64,000 nt of DNA from Absidia repens (GCA_002105175.1 MCGE01000003.1:682001-746000), one strand, 5' to 3'; shown: positions 26,641-39,924, counted from the stretch's first letter. Notes: a model not told the origin generated them from the letters alone. Numbers and translations: made by a program.

Positions 26641-26923
26641 GAAAAAAAAAGAGAGAAAAAAAGAGAGAAAAAAGAAAAAAGAGAGAGAAATAAAAAACCA
26701 CACTTCCGGAATTTGAAAATCGGTTTTTTCTTTTTGCGTACAGAAAAGGAAGCTCGCTCTTTTTTCACAACAATCAACAACGTATATATATTGTTTATTG
26801 AATATAATTTTTGAATAATAATATAAAAGTTGGAAGTATTGCCAAATAGAAAATACAAAGTCCAAAAAACTATAATTGCACTACTAACCACTGATCCTAA
26901 GGAGCCAAAAACAATGCAGTAGC

Positions 26924-29843
26924 TTAAGTGCATGTCGAAACCGGAGACCAAATCCTATAATGTAAATAATTTAATATATGTCAGTATATTTTATAAAATT
27001 ATTTACCAATATAATCAAACAATATACTTACGCATCGTGATATTCGGGGGCCTGGCCCAGCGATCTTACTTTCGCTTGGTACAGTTTTCCGTCTTCTCCG
27101 TTCCCCCCCCCGCAAAAAAAAAAAAAAAAAAAAAAAAGATCACGTATGATTAGTTCCTAATAATTGCATGAAGATACGGAATGGGAAACTGTATCTTTTT
27201 TTCAAAACCTACCTCGAGCCACTAAGCTTTGTTCGTAGTAGGTTTCTTCTGCTGACCAGTTGCGCTTGCAGGCACGATAATACCCAATTTTGTTTTCGCG
27301 CTTGACGACGGTCAAGTTGCAGACTGCATCCAAATGCCAGGTGTCTGAGCTAACAGATGGCTCTTTATTCTGATTACCGTAGACAATAAAAATATTTAAC
27401 CATTAGCAAAAAAAAAAAAAAAAAAAAAGATAACTCACCGCATTTTCCAATGATGAAGAGTAAGTGTGGCCACTATTATCATACAATAAGAATAAATTGT
27501 CATTCGAGTTCATATTAAAAGTGATACACCCTTCTTCAAGCGTCACTTACCCATGGATGACTTTCGCCCCTTTGCCATAACGCACACCAGATCTCCATTG
27601 TGAAGCATCCTTGCAAGATGAGGTAACTAAATGTCAAAATATGTTGATGAATAAATGATTTCATCCGGTTCCTTTGTTTTAAATTACCTGCACGCTTGGA
27701 AGAAACTGAAGTGGTAGGCGATACCTTTGATTTAGCAGTACAGGTACCAACAGCAGACCACACACCAGACGAGCCTCCAGGAGTTTCGCCTAAAGTCCAC
27801 CAAGCAGCCTTGAATATTTTGCCATTGTAAGCTACTTGATCTCCGGCCTTGTAAATAGCAGTACTTGACCAGACAGTCACCGAGCCACAGGAAGCGTTTC
27901 CAGTAGTGGTAGAAGTAGGTGTAGTGGAAGTAGTAGAGGATGACCCTTGTGATGTGGAGCTAGAGGGAGCTGCTGATTTCGTGGATGAGGATGCAATTAT
28001 GGTTGATGATGCGGAACCTGATCCCGAGCACGCACTCACTATAAAATAAATTAGCAATGAGTATATATTATCTTAACTGACCCTTTTCTTTTCCACTGTG
28101 CCTGGAATCCAAGTTTGGAAGGAATCATCGGGAGGACCACTAGCATACCACATGGCCTAAATGAGAAAAGGATATATAAGACTGTTTATTCTTTACAAAG
28201 ATAAAATATCATCATTCGTACCTGCCATATATAGCCACTGTATCATTAAGAAAAGAATTGAAATGATATAAATTAGTTAGACCGATTGATTTAAATATTG
28301 TGCCTTTTTTTTCGCTTACTCTTTCGACACCTTGGAGCCACCAGGATAGTTGCCACCAGATTGATAAGCAGGGGCGGAGCAAGGGGGATAATCAAAGACT
28401 TTACCACAGGATCCACCATTTGATAAAGCTTGTTTAATACCCGCATCAATGTGTCCATTAGCGACAGCTTGAGAAGCATCTAAAAAACAAAGTGAAGCAT
28501 TAAAAAAATGTCAGTCCATGTCCGTCCTCTCTTTCCTGTAAGTCTTGGTTTACCCCAGAACATCACACCACCAAAGCTAGGGAAAGATTTACGAGTGGTT
28601 AAAGCAATATTGGAAAGAGTACTCAAAGGCACGTAACCACCACCAGCAGCAGTTGGACTTGCAGGAGCACCAATATAAACCTTGATGTTTTTATTGGGAG
28701 AAATGTTTTTCGCCCAATAATCCCAGACACCGTAATTCCACCCACTTGTACCCCATGTTTGGAGACCACACGGGTTGTTGTCTTAAAAAAAAAAGAGAAT
28801 AGACTTTACAATAAATATATAATTCATGGGATTATGCGGGAGGGTATTACTTACAGAATTGAACGTAGATGGCATCAATAGAGTTTTGACTGATAGTAGC
28901 ACCGAGGTTTGCATCAGGATAAACGCATTGAGGAGCAGCAGTGACATAATACTTTTTGCTTGCACTACCGAAATGAGCCCGTAATTTGGTCAAAAAGGTA
29001 CCATAGTCTATAAGAATAAAAAAAAGAATGTTAAAACCGTGATTTATTTTGAATAATATATATATACATATGATCATGAAAAAATGGCACTCACAGTTTG
29101 AACCACCACCTTCAATGTCAAGATCGATGCCATCCAAAACGGCATCACCAAAAGGTCTTGTAGAAGAAGAACCACCCATGAATAGATTCCACACGTTATC
29201 AGCAAAAGTAGAAGCTTGATCATCGGATTGGAATCCAGCTCCACCTGTAGCTCCACCCAAGGAGAGTGTCACTGCCTTGCCTTTACTTTGACAAAATTTG
29301 ATATCACTGGCAATAGCAGAGCAATCGGCTAGAGAAGTGCCTGGGAATGTACTGTTATCAACTTTGTTACAGATCTAATATAATAGAAGAAGGAAAGAAA
29401 GACGGAAAAAAAAAAAAAAAGTTAAAGCAAAGCTGGGTTTGAATAATTTATCTTACATTTGCCAAATTAATCTCCGGAAGCCCGCCTGTGCCAAAGAATT
29501 GAGTGACGAAAGCCATAGGAATGATGTCGATGGTCGAATCTTGACAATATTCGCGGATAGGTTGTTGCCAATTAGCAGGGTCTTTACTATTGGCCGCCCC
29601 ATAAGAATTTTGGCCCCAATCTAAACACCAAAACAGTCGATTAGTATTTGTGATTCGCAGACTTTTTTGATCCCCTTACACACTGCCAAATTGTCGTTGC
29701 AATCATTCTACATATACAATGATAACAATAATAAAATTTAATATAAATCCAAATTTGTATAGCAACATTGCTTTACATACCTCAAAGCCATGGACAATGG
29801 TCATCAAAGTGGTGGCAATCAATGCCAAAGAAACACTCTTCAT
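26924..29843 (-). CDS. Secreted GH18 class III-type chitinase with CBM5/12-like module
   Basis: Fifteen minus-strand exons: 29843-29781, 29707-29680, 29620-29457, 29374-29095, 29007-28855, 28781-28554, 28479-28320, 28237-28222, 28156-28078, 28038-27688, 27626-27551, 27472-27439, 27369-27213, 27095-27032 and 26954-26924; 627 residues. A signal peptide (MKSVSLALIATTLMTIVHG) precedes a GH18 barrel with AVYWGQNS, SLGGATGG and the catalytic DGIDLDIE (166-173, proton donor E173), and VMFWDASQ near its end. A Ser/Thr-rich linker then leads to a chitin-binding-like module (about 441-490: VTVWSSTAIYKAGDQVAYNG, AAWWTLGE, GVWSAVGTC). The C-terminal 130 residues are Cys-containing and unassigned. It hydrolyses chitin in the wall or outside the cell. 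Exon 8 is only 16 nt. The exon 9 donor (GTTAAG) and the exon 14 acceptor are the least certain junctions. Confidence 0.9.
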
Positions 29844-30200
29844 ATTTAGTTTGTTATCGATATAATAAAGGAAAGGGAGGGAAATGGTAAGGGAAAAAAA
29901 AACAAATGCATTAACAATTCAATCCAGTGTATTTATATGTATTCAATTCTTTGATGATATGAACCTGCCTCTTTTGCGCAATGTACTTCTCGCGTTACTC
30001 TAGACCCTTCCTTCCCAATTAAAACAATAGGGTTCCTCACTGTGATTTGTCCACCAGAACCCCAAATTTTATTTTTACATAATATCAAGGAAATAACGAC
30101 AAATGAAATTAAAAATTAATCTGACATAAACCAAAATTTAGTTATAACGGTAACCCCAGAAAAGGTCATGCGTCGACTCTATTTCAAGTAACACGGAGTT

Positions 30201-30244
<44 letters not shown>

Positions 30245-31889
30245 TTTTATGACTCCATACATTGGATGACATTTGTAGACACTTTTGTTATAGTATACAG
30301 CACAATACATCCTCTTATGCAAACATATGAAAACAAGATGGTCTCCAAATGCAGGTGTGACCACCACAGGCAAGGAAAAATAATAAAAAGGGGGATATTT
30401 TTTACAAGTTTTGTGTAGCTCCCACCCGACAGAGATTACCTGATATTATGTACTGCCATTACCTCATCATTTATTAATATATATATATATATTTAATAGC
30501 AACTTTACTGGATACGTTTTGCAAAAAGAATGGATAGGAATATAGAGGTACAGGGTTGCCACTTGTGACAACGAGGATACCTGTTTATCTTTTTATTATT
30601 ATTATTAAAGGGGCGGGGGGAGTCTCAGCGTACTAGCAAATAGCAGCAACCGGCAAGCGGCAGGTGACAAGGTAAACATTAAAAAAACAAAAAAAAAATA
30701 GTAGCGGACATATGTTGGCATTAATGATGTTATATCTGCGTTATGTTGGTCAACTCAACTTTAATGTATATGTCACTTAGGTACCATCACGGCCTTGGCT
30801 GTAAGGCACATGCGATCATGATTGCCACCTCTTGACTATTGTGTCACCCTGATTAGCGCTGGAGTCCTTCCTTCTTTCTGGTACCTGAAATCCATTCTCT
30901 ACCGGTGTGCTAATGGTGAGAAAGTTTGTCATTCTTACTGCTAAGAGTAATGGCATGAAGCTTTCTGGGGGTGGTTTATTAGCTATCGTTTTCCTCGGAT
31001 CGTTACAAGTTGAAGGTGAGAAACAAAGGATACAGGTCTTATTTTACCATCATCTTCATTTTGGCTATTATAACTCACCTATTCTATTATTATAAATTAT
31101 ATTTAGAATTGACTCATGTGTTGGATGGTCGAGTATAGATTAGGCCGAACGACATCCCTGCATGACCGATATGGTAAGCAAAAATAAGGGGGGGAATAGG
31201 GAATAAAAACAGAGGGTACAATGGATATCCATGTACGCGTGAAAAAAGAGGGGACCAAGATACTGGAACCAGTTGAACCCATCTATGTGTTTTTTTTTTT
31301 AATATATACACGTAGGGTTATGCTCTTTTTTTTTGTACTATGTATCCCACCGCCTCCGCCACCACCCTTTTTTATTAGCAAACCTGCTTGAAAGCATATG
31401 CCAGATATTGAATTATTTAGCCGAATTATATCAACCATGTCCTTGAACGATATTTATTTGGTATATTAGTTTATATAGTAGTATTCGGATTATATATTTT
31501 AGTTTAGGTGGTATTATTTTTATTCAATAAAAGCCTGTTTGATGATAATATTGTTGTAATTGGGTTTCATTTTTTTTCAGTTTTACACAAATGTTTACGT
31601 ATTCTGGTTGAACGAACCTTAAGGTCCTGACTTTATGACACAATCCCCTCTACACCCATACATAAACACTACACAACCCTATTATACCGCGTATTGTCCC
31701 AACCCCTTAATCATATAGATAACCCATTTTTCCCACCAGGCAACATGTAAAATAATGACATGGAATAAATATGATGTGTCAATCTATTTCAATTTTTATT
31801 GACATGATGTAATATATAAACAGAGGAGAAATTAAACAAAATACATATAGAGCAAGAATAATAATAAAAAATGGAAAAAATAAAATGCG

Positions 31890-31924
<35 letters not shown>

Positions 31925-31986
31925 GAAAACTATAATACAGCAAAATAAAACTACAAAAGAGGGTAAAGGAGTGTGTACTATCTAAA
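29844..31986. other. Intergenic, 2.1 kb, no firm gene
   Basis: Holds the chitinase promoter, a T run of about 31-32 bp (30210-30241), TA tracts near 30478-30492 and 31892-31920, and AATAAA signals near 31526. A two-exon frame (30949-31015 plus 31107-31136, MKLSGGGLLAIVFLGSLQVE start) could encode a tiny membrane peptide, but nothing else supports it. Confidence 0.4.
31892..31920. repeat. (AT)n microsatellite
   Basis: About 14-15 uninterrupted AT dinucleotides just downstream of the kinesin gene. Confidence 0.95.
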
Positions 31987-32417
31987 CTAAGTCAGTCCAT
32001 TTCTACTTAGTATCCATTCCTCTCTAGCTTGATTCATCATTCGGTCACATAAATGGTCATAGTCAGCCTTCGTCATTATCACCAATTCTTCTTCTTCATT
32101 TTCAGTCGATCCCTGATGTCGGTGAGAGATTGTTGTAGTATGAGGATGAGGCGGTTGTGGATGAAAGCCTTTTCCTGTTGTGAGAGTGTTTTTAATATTA
32201 GCATTATCATGGAGCGGCACTTCCTGAAGCCATCGTCGGAGATTGTGTATTGATGAGGTATTGATAGAAGAGCGACGATTGCTGACATGATAGGATGCTG
32301 TGGTGGAAGGTGTGAATGAGCTATAGTTCGGCGTGCTGCTTGGTTGGAGTGAGTGCCTCGGTCGTTTCGTTGCTCTTAGCATTTGTTCATATGTACCAAA
32401 CGGTCGTTTGTTGTTGC

Positions 32418-32448
<31 letters not shown>

Positions 32449-33417
32449 ATCAAGATGTGTGTTGGAAAGTTGGCGGTCAGATACTGTAAGACGACGTGTT
32501 GATTTATCATGTGCTGCTACTTTACGATTCAACGCTGATGATATGAATAGATTTGGCTTGGATGATATTGCTGCTGGTACTTTTGTTATCGTTTGGGATT
32601 GCTGGACAGGGTCCCTATTACCATGTAAAAGTTTTTGAGAGATGGTTTTTCTTCGTCGGATGTTGACTTTGGGTGCGCTTTTTATTTCCTTCGATCGGCT
32701 GGCGAAGTTGAGGGTACTAAAAACAAGAAAAAAGAGAGAGGGAACTACAAATGAGAAAATAAATTGTATATAGTGAATGGTTGAGGTGGTAGTTGACACT
32801 TACTTGGCGGTATCGTTGATAAAATTCTAATAAAAAATTGTAATCAGCATTCAAACATTCATTTCTCTCTCTAATCTTGCACTTACATGTCCTGGAGCAA
32901 TATTGATAATCATCATTCCTAAAGCAGTTCCTTCAAGAGTTGACTATTTTGAGCAAGGAGAGAGAATGTGGGTGAGTATGTCATTCTCTTTATATGCAAC
33001 TATTTTTTTTTTCTTTTACCTGTAATATCCTTGTCAGTTTTGAATCCCGAAATGGTATGCGAGTCTACAGAGCAATGTGTTAATGATACATCGAAGCGAT
33101 CCTATTTTATTCCTTTGAAAAATATCTACTTACAGCACCACTATTCAAAGCTTGGACAACTTGGGCCAAAACAAATAAACTCTTGTTGATAGCTGCACTT
33201 TCGGTCATTCGCGCCTTGCCGTTACCAGATTTCCTGTTATCTTCCGATCCAGCCAAGTCAATCAAATTAATCCTGCCCATCACCACTTCCTCTTGTTGTT
33301 GTCCATCCTTGTATTCTAAGGGAGTTACTGTCTTCACATTGAGTGTCAAAATAGCATGAGACCGACTGGATCTTGAGTTCAACTTTGTGCTTGCTGTTGA
33401 CCTATTCTTATTTGCGA

Positions 33418-33462
<45 letters not shown>

Positions 33463-34336
33463 AAAACCCAATAAGCGTCTTACTCATTTATTCTTTGATC
33501 ACTACTATACTTACTTGAATAGCTTAGAAAAGTCGTTATATGTTTCGATGCGTTCCTGAGTGATGAGAGAAGACAACAAATATAAGTATGCTATTTTCAC
33601 CGCAAAATGTTATTTACCTCCTTCAGATTGGCAACAAATACATTTCGTTTGCTATCTTCCCGAATATCCAGTGCAATATCCTATCATAAAGAAAAAGGAG
33701 AGGTCATTAGTAGTGATATTTTTACCTACATGTTATGATGTACATACCTTATGCTTCGGCGTCAACATATCAAAGACTGTTTCCTTGAGGATTTCCATAT
33801 ATGACATTGTAATATCGATGGACGAGACCTGAGTTGCCTGCTTCGTTTCAAATAAAAAGCCCATAACCCTAGGAATAATGCCCGGATCGTGCTTTACGCC
33901 TTGCATACTGTAACTTTTTCCAGATCCAGTAACACCATAAGTAAAGACACTGGAAGACTAGGATAATCAAAATAGAAAAAAAGATGCGTAAATCGTCTAC
34001 CAGCATCATTGGCCCTCGAGAGAAGAACTTACATAACCATCGAAGACGCGTTCAATTACAGGCAATACATCTTGAGTGAAAATGGTTTCTTGGGTGGTAT
34101 CAGGCGAATAACACGAAGAGAAGCTACAATATATAATTTTCAGTAATGTTTCCGTGGATATATTATCATGAATAATATATACTGTACCTTTTGTAAGTGA
34201 AGGGCCTTGTTGGATCTCGTTTATTATGGAGAGTAATAGTGTTTTTGTCAGTTACACGTACAGCTTCTTCTTCTACTTCATGATTCAAGAAAGGCCGTAT
34301 TCGACAGACAATTTTGATTTTTTCACTTTTGGTCAT
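31987..34336 (-). CDS. Kinesin-10 (KIF22/Kid-like) motor protein
   Basis: Minus-strand exons: 34336-34188, 34123-34033, 33957-33748, 33680-33618, 33555-33515, 33419-33134, 33064-33020, 32943-32887, 32826-32804 and 32716-31987; 564 residues. The motor is N-terminal: KIVCRIRPF, P-loop GVTGSGKS (88-95), switch I NSRSSRSH (199-206), switch II DLAGSE (239-244), IPFRDSKLTRILQ and NIAPGH. The LNFASRSKEI neck-side motif and the AGSEDNRKSGN and INKSLFVLAQVVQALN stretches resemble KIF22/Kid, chromosome-arm motors that help align chromosomes. The tail is basic and Ser/Thr-rich with an Asn run. Kid's C-terminal HhH DNA-binding motif is not obvious. The intron after residue 184 contains a (TA)n tract directly before its acceptor. 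The gene is divergent from QCR2. Confidence 0.9.
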
Positions 34337-34946
34337 AACAAGTATAAGGGAAAATCCACCCTAAAAAAAAAAATTCAAGATGGTTATAAATCGGAGAGTG
34401 AAATATAGAGTTTGTCAAAAAAAAGAAGACCTTAGAAATGCGCACGAATTCTTTTTAATAAAAGTAGATATGGCACCAAGGTGACGTCGGACGAAGACCA
34501 CCAATGTTTGGATTGATCAAATAAATGCCAATTGGAAACTGATCTTGTCCTTTGACAAAAGTTTGTACAGGGCGGATGATTTTGTTCACGATAAAAAGGA
34601 TATTGAGACAAGCTTTACACATTCAGTGCACTGATGGTTCTGCCGCGATAAACTTGAAATTACACACAGTGTACCTTGTTAATATGAATCACTACTACAA
34701 CTATTACTATTGTTACTCTTGGCAATAAATCTAGCTCGTAATATTCTTGTAATTCAAATTTTCAGTCTTGCATGATTTCGTTTGTTTGAGTGACGTGACT
34801 TGTCAATAACAGGCTGTTTTAAAGCGGGTTTTGAAATATCCTCCATTCAATTTTTTGTTTTGAAGTGGTATTTTTTTAAGGCCGACTCTATTCATTCCAT
34901 TTATATTTGATATCCTCCCTACTCCTGGTTTAATACTTCTACAATC
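34337..34946. promoter_or_regulatory. Shared 610-bp divergent promoter region, kinesin-10 / QCR2
   Basis: The ATGs of the kinesin gene (34336, minus) and QCR2 (34947, plus) face away from each other with no gene between. An upstream non-coding exon of the kinesin gene is possible, because a polypyrimidine plus AG acceptor lies just before its ATG. Confidence 0.45.
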
Positions 34947-36617
34947 ATGTTGGCTGCCACTCGTAAAGCATTCACAGTCGTTCCTAATGTCACTTTCAAG
35001 GCTACCTATGCCACCGCTTCTCAAGCTGCTCAAATCACAACCGCACAAAACGGTATCAGGATTGCTTCTGTCGAAGATGCTGGTCAAACATCTGGCTTAT
35101 CTATCATTGTGAATGGTGGTGCTCGCTTAGAAAATGGTTCTAATGCTGGTGTTGCTCATTTTTTGAAGAATTACGGTTTCAAGGTATGATACATGAAGTT
35201 AACATACCGCATTTTATGATATATGATACGTCGCAGTTTGATGATACGATACATATATAGTAATCAGCTTCCACTCATCCGATCAATCCTTTTCTTTGTT
35301 AGAACAACGCCAACCGTACTGCCTTTCGTGTCGCTCGTGAAGCTGAACTCTCTGGTGCTGTCTTATCGTCCAATTTGACTCATGAATCTATTGTCTACTC
35401 TGCCGAATTTTTGACTGAAGATGCGTAAGCTCCTACTTTCTTGCATTTTTTGAAGTCCATGCCCAAACTAATTGACCGCTCCTTTTTCTTTTTCTTCCAG
35501 CGACCATTGTGCCGAACTTTTGGGTGATGTTGTTAGCAATCAAAAATTCCAAGATCACGAATTTGTCAGTGTTGCCAAGCAAACTGCCGCTGAATCTAGT
35601 GCTGCATGGGTGGATGCTGAAGTAGTTGCCATTGAAGCTGCTCATCAAACGGCTTTCCGATCCGGCTTAGGTAATAGTATCTTTGCCCGACCTTCCAGCA
35701 AAGTCAACAACGCGACTGTCAAGGCCTTTGCTGCCGAAGCTTTCACTGCTGGTAACCTTGCTTTGGTAGGTACCAATCTGGACTTGGCCACCGTCGACCG
35801 TTTGGCACAACACATCAATGTCCCTAATGGCCAAACCCCTTTGATCCCCTCCAAATACTATGGTGGTGAAGCACGTGTGGATCAAGGTACCGGTGCTGGT
35901 CACTATGTATTGGCTTTTGAAGGTTCTGCTGCTTACTCTGCCGATTTTGCTGCCACACAAGTCCTCCGCTATGCTTTGGGTGGTGCTCAACATGTGAAAT
36001 TCGGCCCTGCCTCTGGTATTCTCGGTCACGCCGCCACCAAGCTGGATCAAAACACCACCATCAAAGCATTCAACGTTGGCTACTCTGATGCTGGTCTCTT
36101 TGGTGTCGCCATTTCTGCTGCCTCCGCTGCCTCCACCTCCTCCGCTGTCGCTGCCGCTGCCGAACAATTGAAGGCCATCGCTAATGGTTTGTCTACTGAA
36201 GATTTCCAACGTGCCGTGGCTCAAGCTAAGTTTGCTGCTGCTGCCTCTTTCACTTCCCGTCTTGATCGTCTTGAAACTGTCGGTGCCCAAGTAAGTGCTG
36301 AACCAAGTAAAAAGAAAGGCGGAGCATGGGGGGGAAGGAAGAAAATGTACTCAATCATCGTTTTTTTTAGGCTCTTTACTCTGGAAAGTATACTTCTGCT
36401 TCTGACTTCGCTGCCTCTTTGGACAGTCTTTCAGTAGCGGATGTTACAAAGGTAATATAGTTTGTTTCGTGGTTATGCAACTGAACTGATCCTCTTTTTT
36501 TTTTTACGTTTATTTTGATCAATTAAGGCTTGTCAACAAATCTTGAAGAGCAAGCCAACTGTAGTCGCTGTCGGTGACGTTTACAACCTTCCTTACGCTG
36601 ATTCTATCTCCGTCTAG
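34947..36617 (+). CDS. QCR2: Cytochrome bc1 complex core protein 2 (QCR2/UQCRC2)
   Basis: Exons 34947-35183, 35303-35424, 35501-36290, 36371-36451 and 36528-36617 give 439 residues. The N-terminus (MLAATRKAFTVVPNVTFKAT) looks like a mitochondrial presequence. The family signature is clear: NGIRIASVEDAGQTSGLSI, GARLENGSNAGVAHFLKNYGF, FRVAREAELSGAVLSSNLTHE and a late GGAQHVKFGPASG segment. The protein belongs to the M16 peptidase fold but lacks the zinc HxxEH motif, as expected of core protein 2, a structural subunit of respiratory complex III in the inner membrane. The codons look strongly biased (frequent GCT, GTC, CTC, CAA), as in other highly expressed genes of this window such as isocitrate lyase. 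It converges on the carrier gene 700 bp away. Confidence 0.95.
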
Positions 36618-37324
36618 GTTACGATTTTGTGCAAACACAAACGCATACACACACCATTGAACCTCCTTATTTACAAAATAGCATCTTTATTAGTTTAGTT
36701 ACCTAGAATATGAAAATCAATCGTTGACAATAGTAAATAAAGTATTTGATTGTTTGATATTTTCATTTTATGAAATGGGGACACATTTACAATTGGTTTA
36801 TGTGATTTATGGAATTATGGAAGTTCGATTAAATTAAGTAAATAAAAGAGCATTTGATTGATCTTCATCCTCATATTACAATAATGGCTGATAGATTAGG
36901 TTTACAGTGTCTGAAATGTGAAAACGCATTTGATTGCTAGATGAATTGGGAAATTGCACAATATTGTGCGTTGGAATTTGACAATGAAAGTGAATGAGTA
37001 TTTGATTCATTGAATTGATGAGTGTTGTATGTAGATGAAAGATTTGATGTGACAATTTTTTAAATGATTTTTATTTGTGTAATTGGTACATTTCTTTTAA
37101 AATCTAAATGGTTATAAAATCATACATGTTTTTACTTGTTGATTTTAAAGTATATAATCACATTAAATTGTGTGAATGAATAATAAAAGTAAAAATAATA
37201 TTTATCTAAATGATGACTAGCAGAGATATTAAAAATGTCTAAATATATACAGTGTAGTAATAGTAATACTAATGAGTGAGGGGAGGAGATTGAACTAAAT
37301 TAAATAAAACTATACTAATCGGGT
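36618..37324. other. Convergent intergenic region
   Basis: AT-rich spacer between QCR2 and the carrier gene. A TATTTGATT/CATTTGATT motif recurs about every 60-100 bp (near 36745, 36850, 36926, 37000). No gene seen. Confidence 0.5.
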
Positions 37325-37932
37325 TCACCTTGCTAAGGGTTGCTCCCTATGGGCAAAGAAGTGTTTGCCAACTTCATAGCTTGAGATCATGATTCCACTT
37401 GCAACGGACACCTTCATGACTCTAGGAACCACACCTACAAATTAAAATGATGAGTGAAAAAAAAGGGCAACTATGAGATGCATCACTTACCTCTAAAAAA
37501 TCCTTTGATACCTTCATTGACCATAATGTTTCGAATCAACCGTACCAAGTGTTTTTCGTTGTTGGAGCTAACTTGACGCCTTGTTTTGACCACATCGAAA
37601 GGTGTAGTGACCACAGCTGCCACCTGAAAAAGGAGGATTAGGTCATAAAAAAAAAACATCAAGTCCAATATTAAACTTACTGTTCCTGAAGTTGCCCCAG
37701 CGAAAAAAGAATGCTGAAATTGCTGTAAATGAGTTTGTTGACCATGTGTATGCAGTTGTCGTTTAAATTCTTCATACATCATCCAATATATAGCTGAAAA
37801 AGGCACATCCCGTAGCATGGTGGGAACCAAGCCTCGCCATAACGATAAAATACCTTCACTACGAATCATTGTCTGAATACCATTGAGAGCATCTATCGCA
37901 TAAAACTTATCAGTAAGAGCACTTCGTTTGAT

Positions 37933-37980
<48 letters not shown>

Positions 37981-38575
37981 TGCCTACCTTTAAAACCACC
38001 AGTAGCACCTTCAGCCGATTGGAGTCGAGTCCGGAAGAGTTCCATAGGTGAAACCACAGCAGCAGTTGCGGATCGTGCTAGTCCACCTATCCATAATGGC
38101 GCATAGGTATCCATCGCTGTCCCTTGAAATCGCACCTTGGTATGATCACGTATATAGTCGTAGCCTACGTAGTATATCGATGTTGACGGGATGGCCATCA
38201 CTAATCCAGGGGACAGCCCTCTCCATAGCGCAAACGGTCCTTCTTTTCGCACTATTTTGCTCAGTCCATCCTAATACGTTCCCCGCCGCCGCCCCACAAG
38301 ACCCACAAATTAATAATTATCATACATACGTACTAATCGTTTCGTAAGCTATCTTATTACCAAGGTCCCCGAATAACGTCCCTCGGCATTGGGCATTTTC
38401 GATACTTCTTGAAGCCTTGTTTTAACAAGATCAAAAGGGTTCACTATTATAGAAAGCGAAGAATAATGAGAAATAATGTCTATCAAGGTTCGTCTATTCC
38501 TTTTAATTTGATTCTGCTTTTACCAAAGAGCATTGTTGCAACGGCCCCAGCGCAAGCTGACAATACTTTTTCCAT
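37325..38575 (-). CDS. MTM1: Mitochondrial carrier, Mtm1/SLC25A39-40 type
   Basis: Minus-strand exons: 38575-38524, 38443-38361, 38270-37988, 37892-37681, 37623-37491 and 37434-37325; 290 residues from the first ATG I can place. Three carrier repeats show the signatures PFDLVKTRLQ, PMELFRTRLQ and PFDVVKTRRQ. ALWRGLSPGLVMAIPSTSIYY and LWRGLVPTMLRDVPFSAIYW are typical of this subfamily. Yeast Mtm1 and human SLC25A39/40 act in the inner mitochondrial membrane (glutathione import for SLC25A39; manganese/cofactor supply to SOD2 for Mtm1). An open, in-frame stretch of about 48 codons continues upstream to a CAG acceptor at 38719, so the true start may lie in an unplaced upstream exon. Intron 3 contains a T run of about 40 bases. 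Confidence 0.88.
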
Positions 38576-39884
38576 GGACGTTGTTGTAGTTGACCTTTGA
38601 GTAGACCGTTTCAGTTGGTAAATGCTGCCGTAGGGGGCTGTTGGGTGGTTGTAGTGTTGGTGGTCATATTCATTGACGGTGGGACCAAAGCAGTAATCGG
38701 GTTTGAAGAATCGAGAGCCTGCGTATTAAAGTATATCTATGTGGCTAGGTAGACTTGTAATAGTGATAAAGATTAACCAATTCACTTTAGAATGACAACA
38801 AATAAAAGTTTTGCGAGAAATAAAAAAATAAAAAAGGGCCAGAAACTTTTAAACCCCGCTTGGAAATCTAGAAAAAGACAGATCACCGATCTTGACAGAA
38901 ACAACCAGCGGTAGAGTTAACATATCGTTCCCGAGTAGCTCGGATCAGACAAGGCAAGCAGATGTAGATGAAATTCCATAGCATATTCAACACCCTTGTC
39001 GTCGTAGAAAAAGTCACTAATTGGTGAATTCCCATATTATAGTTCGAAACATGTCATTGCAGATAGCTTTTACGAAAAAGAAAAATGAAAATATGACGAC
39101 AGTCTGATAATTTATGCGGATGATATTTTATTGTGAAGATATACTACTCTAAAGATCGGATATTTGTGTCCGCTGAGTTCATATACTGCTGGTTAATAAA
39201 ATGTCAAGTCTTTTTATACGAAAATGAAAATATTTGAGGCAGTGGATGTGAGCTTGATAATATTATATTTGAGGCTACGGATAGTTGAGATTGCGTGTAA
39301 TATAATGTGTTGAATGACAAGTGTGAGATTAAGTGGAGAATTCAGGGGTAAAATATAGAATAAAGTGATAAAGCGAATACACAAATGATGACGATATAGA
39401 TACTTTGATATATATATAGATATATTGCTAATCAGGAACTACTGTAGGAATACGACAGTATTCACTATTGCATCTGATCCACCAACTTCAATAGCCTCCG
39501 GAGACTTTTAGTTTTTTCTTTTTTAACGAGTTTTAACTTTGTAACCATGAAATATACTATGAAAATTGTCTGAATAAAATTTTATATCGATAAAATGATA
39601 GAGAATACTTTCAAGACCATTTCTAAACAATGCAGTGTTTTCTCTCGCCTTTTTGCTTTCTCCTCATCACAACAATCCTCATCTTTCAACTTTGGATCTG
39701 TAGAATAGTACACATTGGACATTAGAATACCTCATTCTCCATGCATGAATAAAACCTTTTTTAATAAAACATCGCTAAACTTAAGTCATTAAACTAAAGG
39801 GAGGGGAATGAAGGGATCTCGGAATAAGTCGAGGGATCTCGAGGGATGTAGTGAAAAAAAAAAAGAGAGAGCTAGTTCCTTTTC

Positions 39885-39924
<40 letters not shown>

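Noticed and set aside
30907..31136. Small two-exon membrane peptide (MKLSGGGLLAIVFLGSLQVE start)
   Set aside because: A splice pair exists, but the product would be about 30-45 residues with no family match and weak context, so it is only mentioned under the intergenic entry.
35667..36290. 207-codon minus-strand frame
   Set aside because: Antisense shadow of QCR2 exon 3 caused by its biased codon use.
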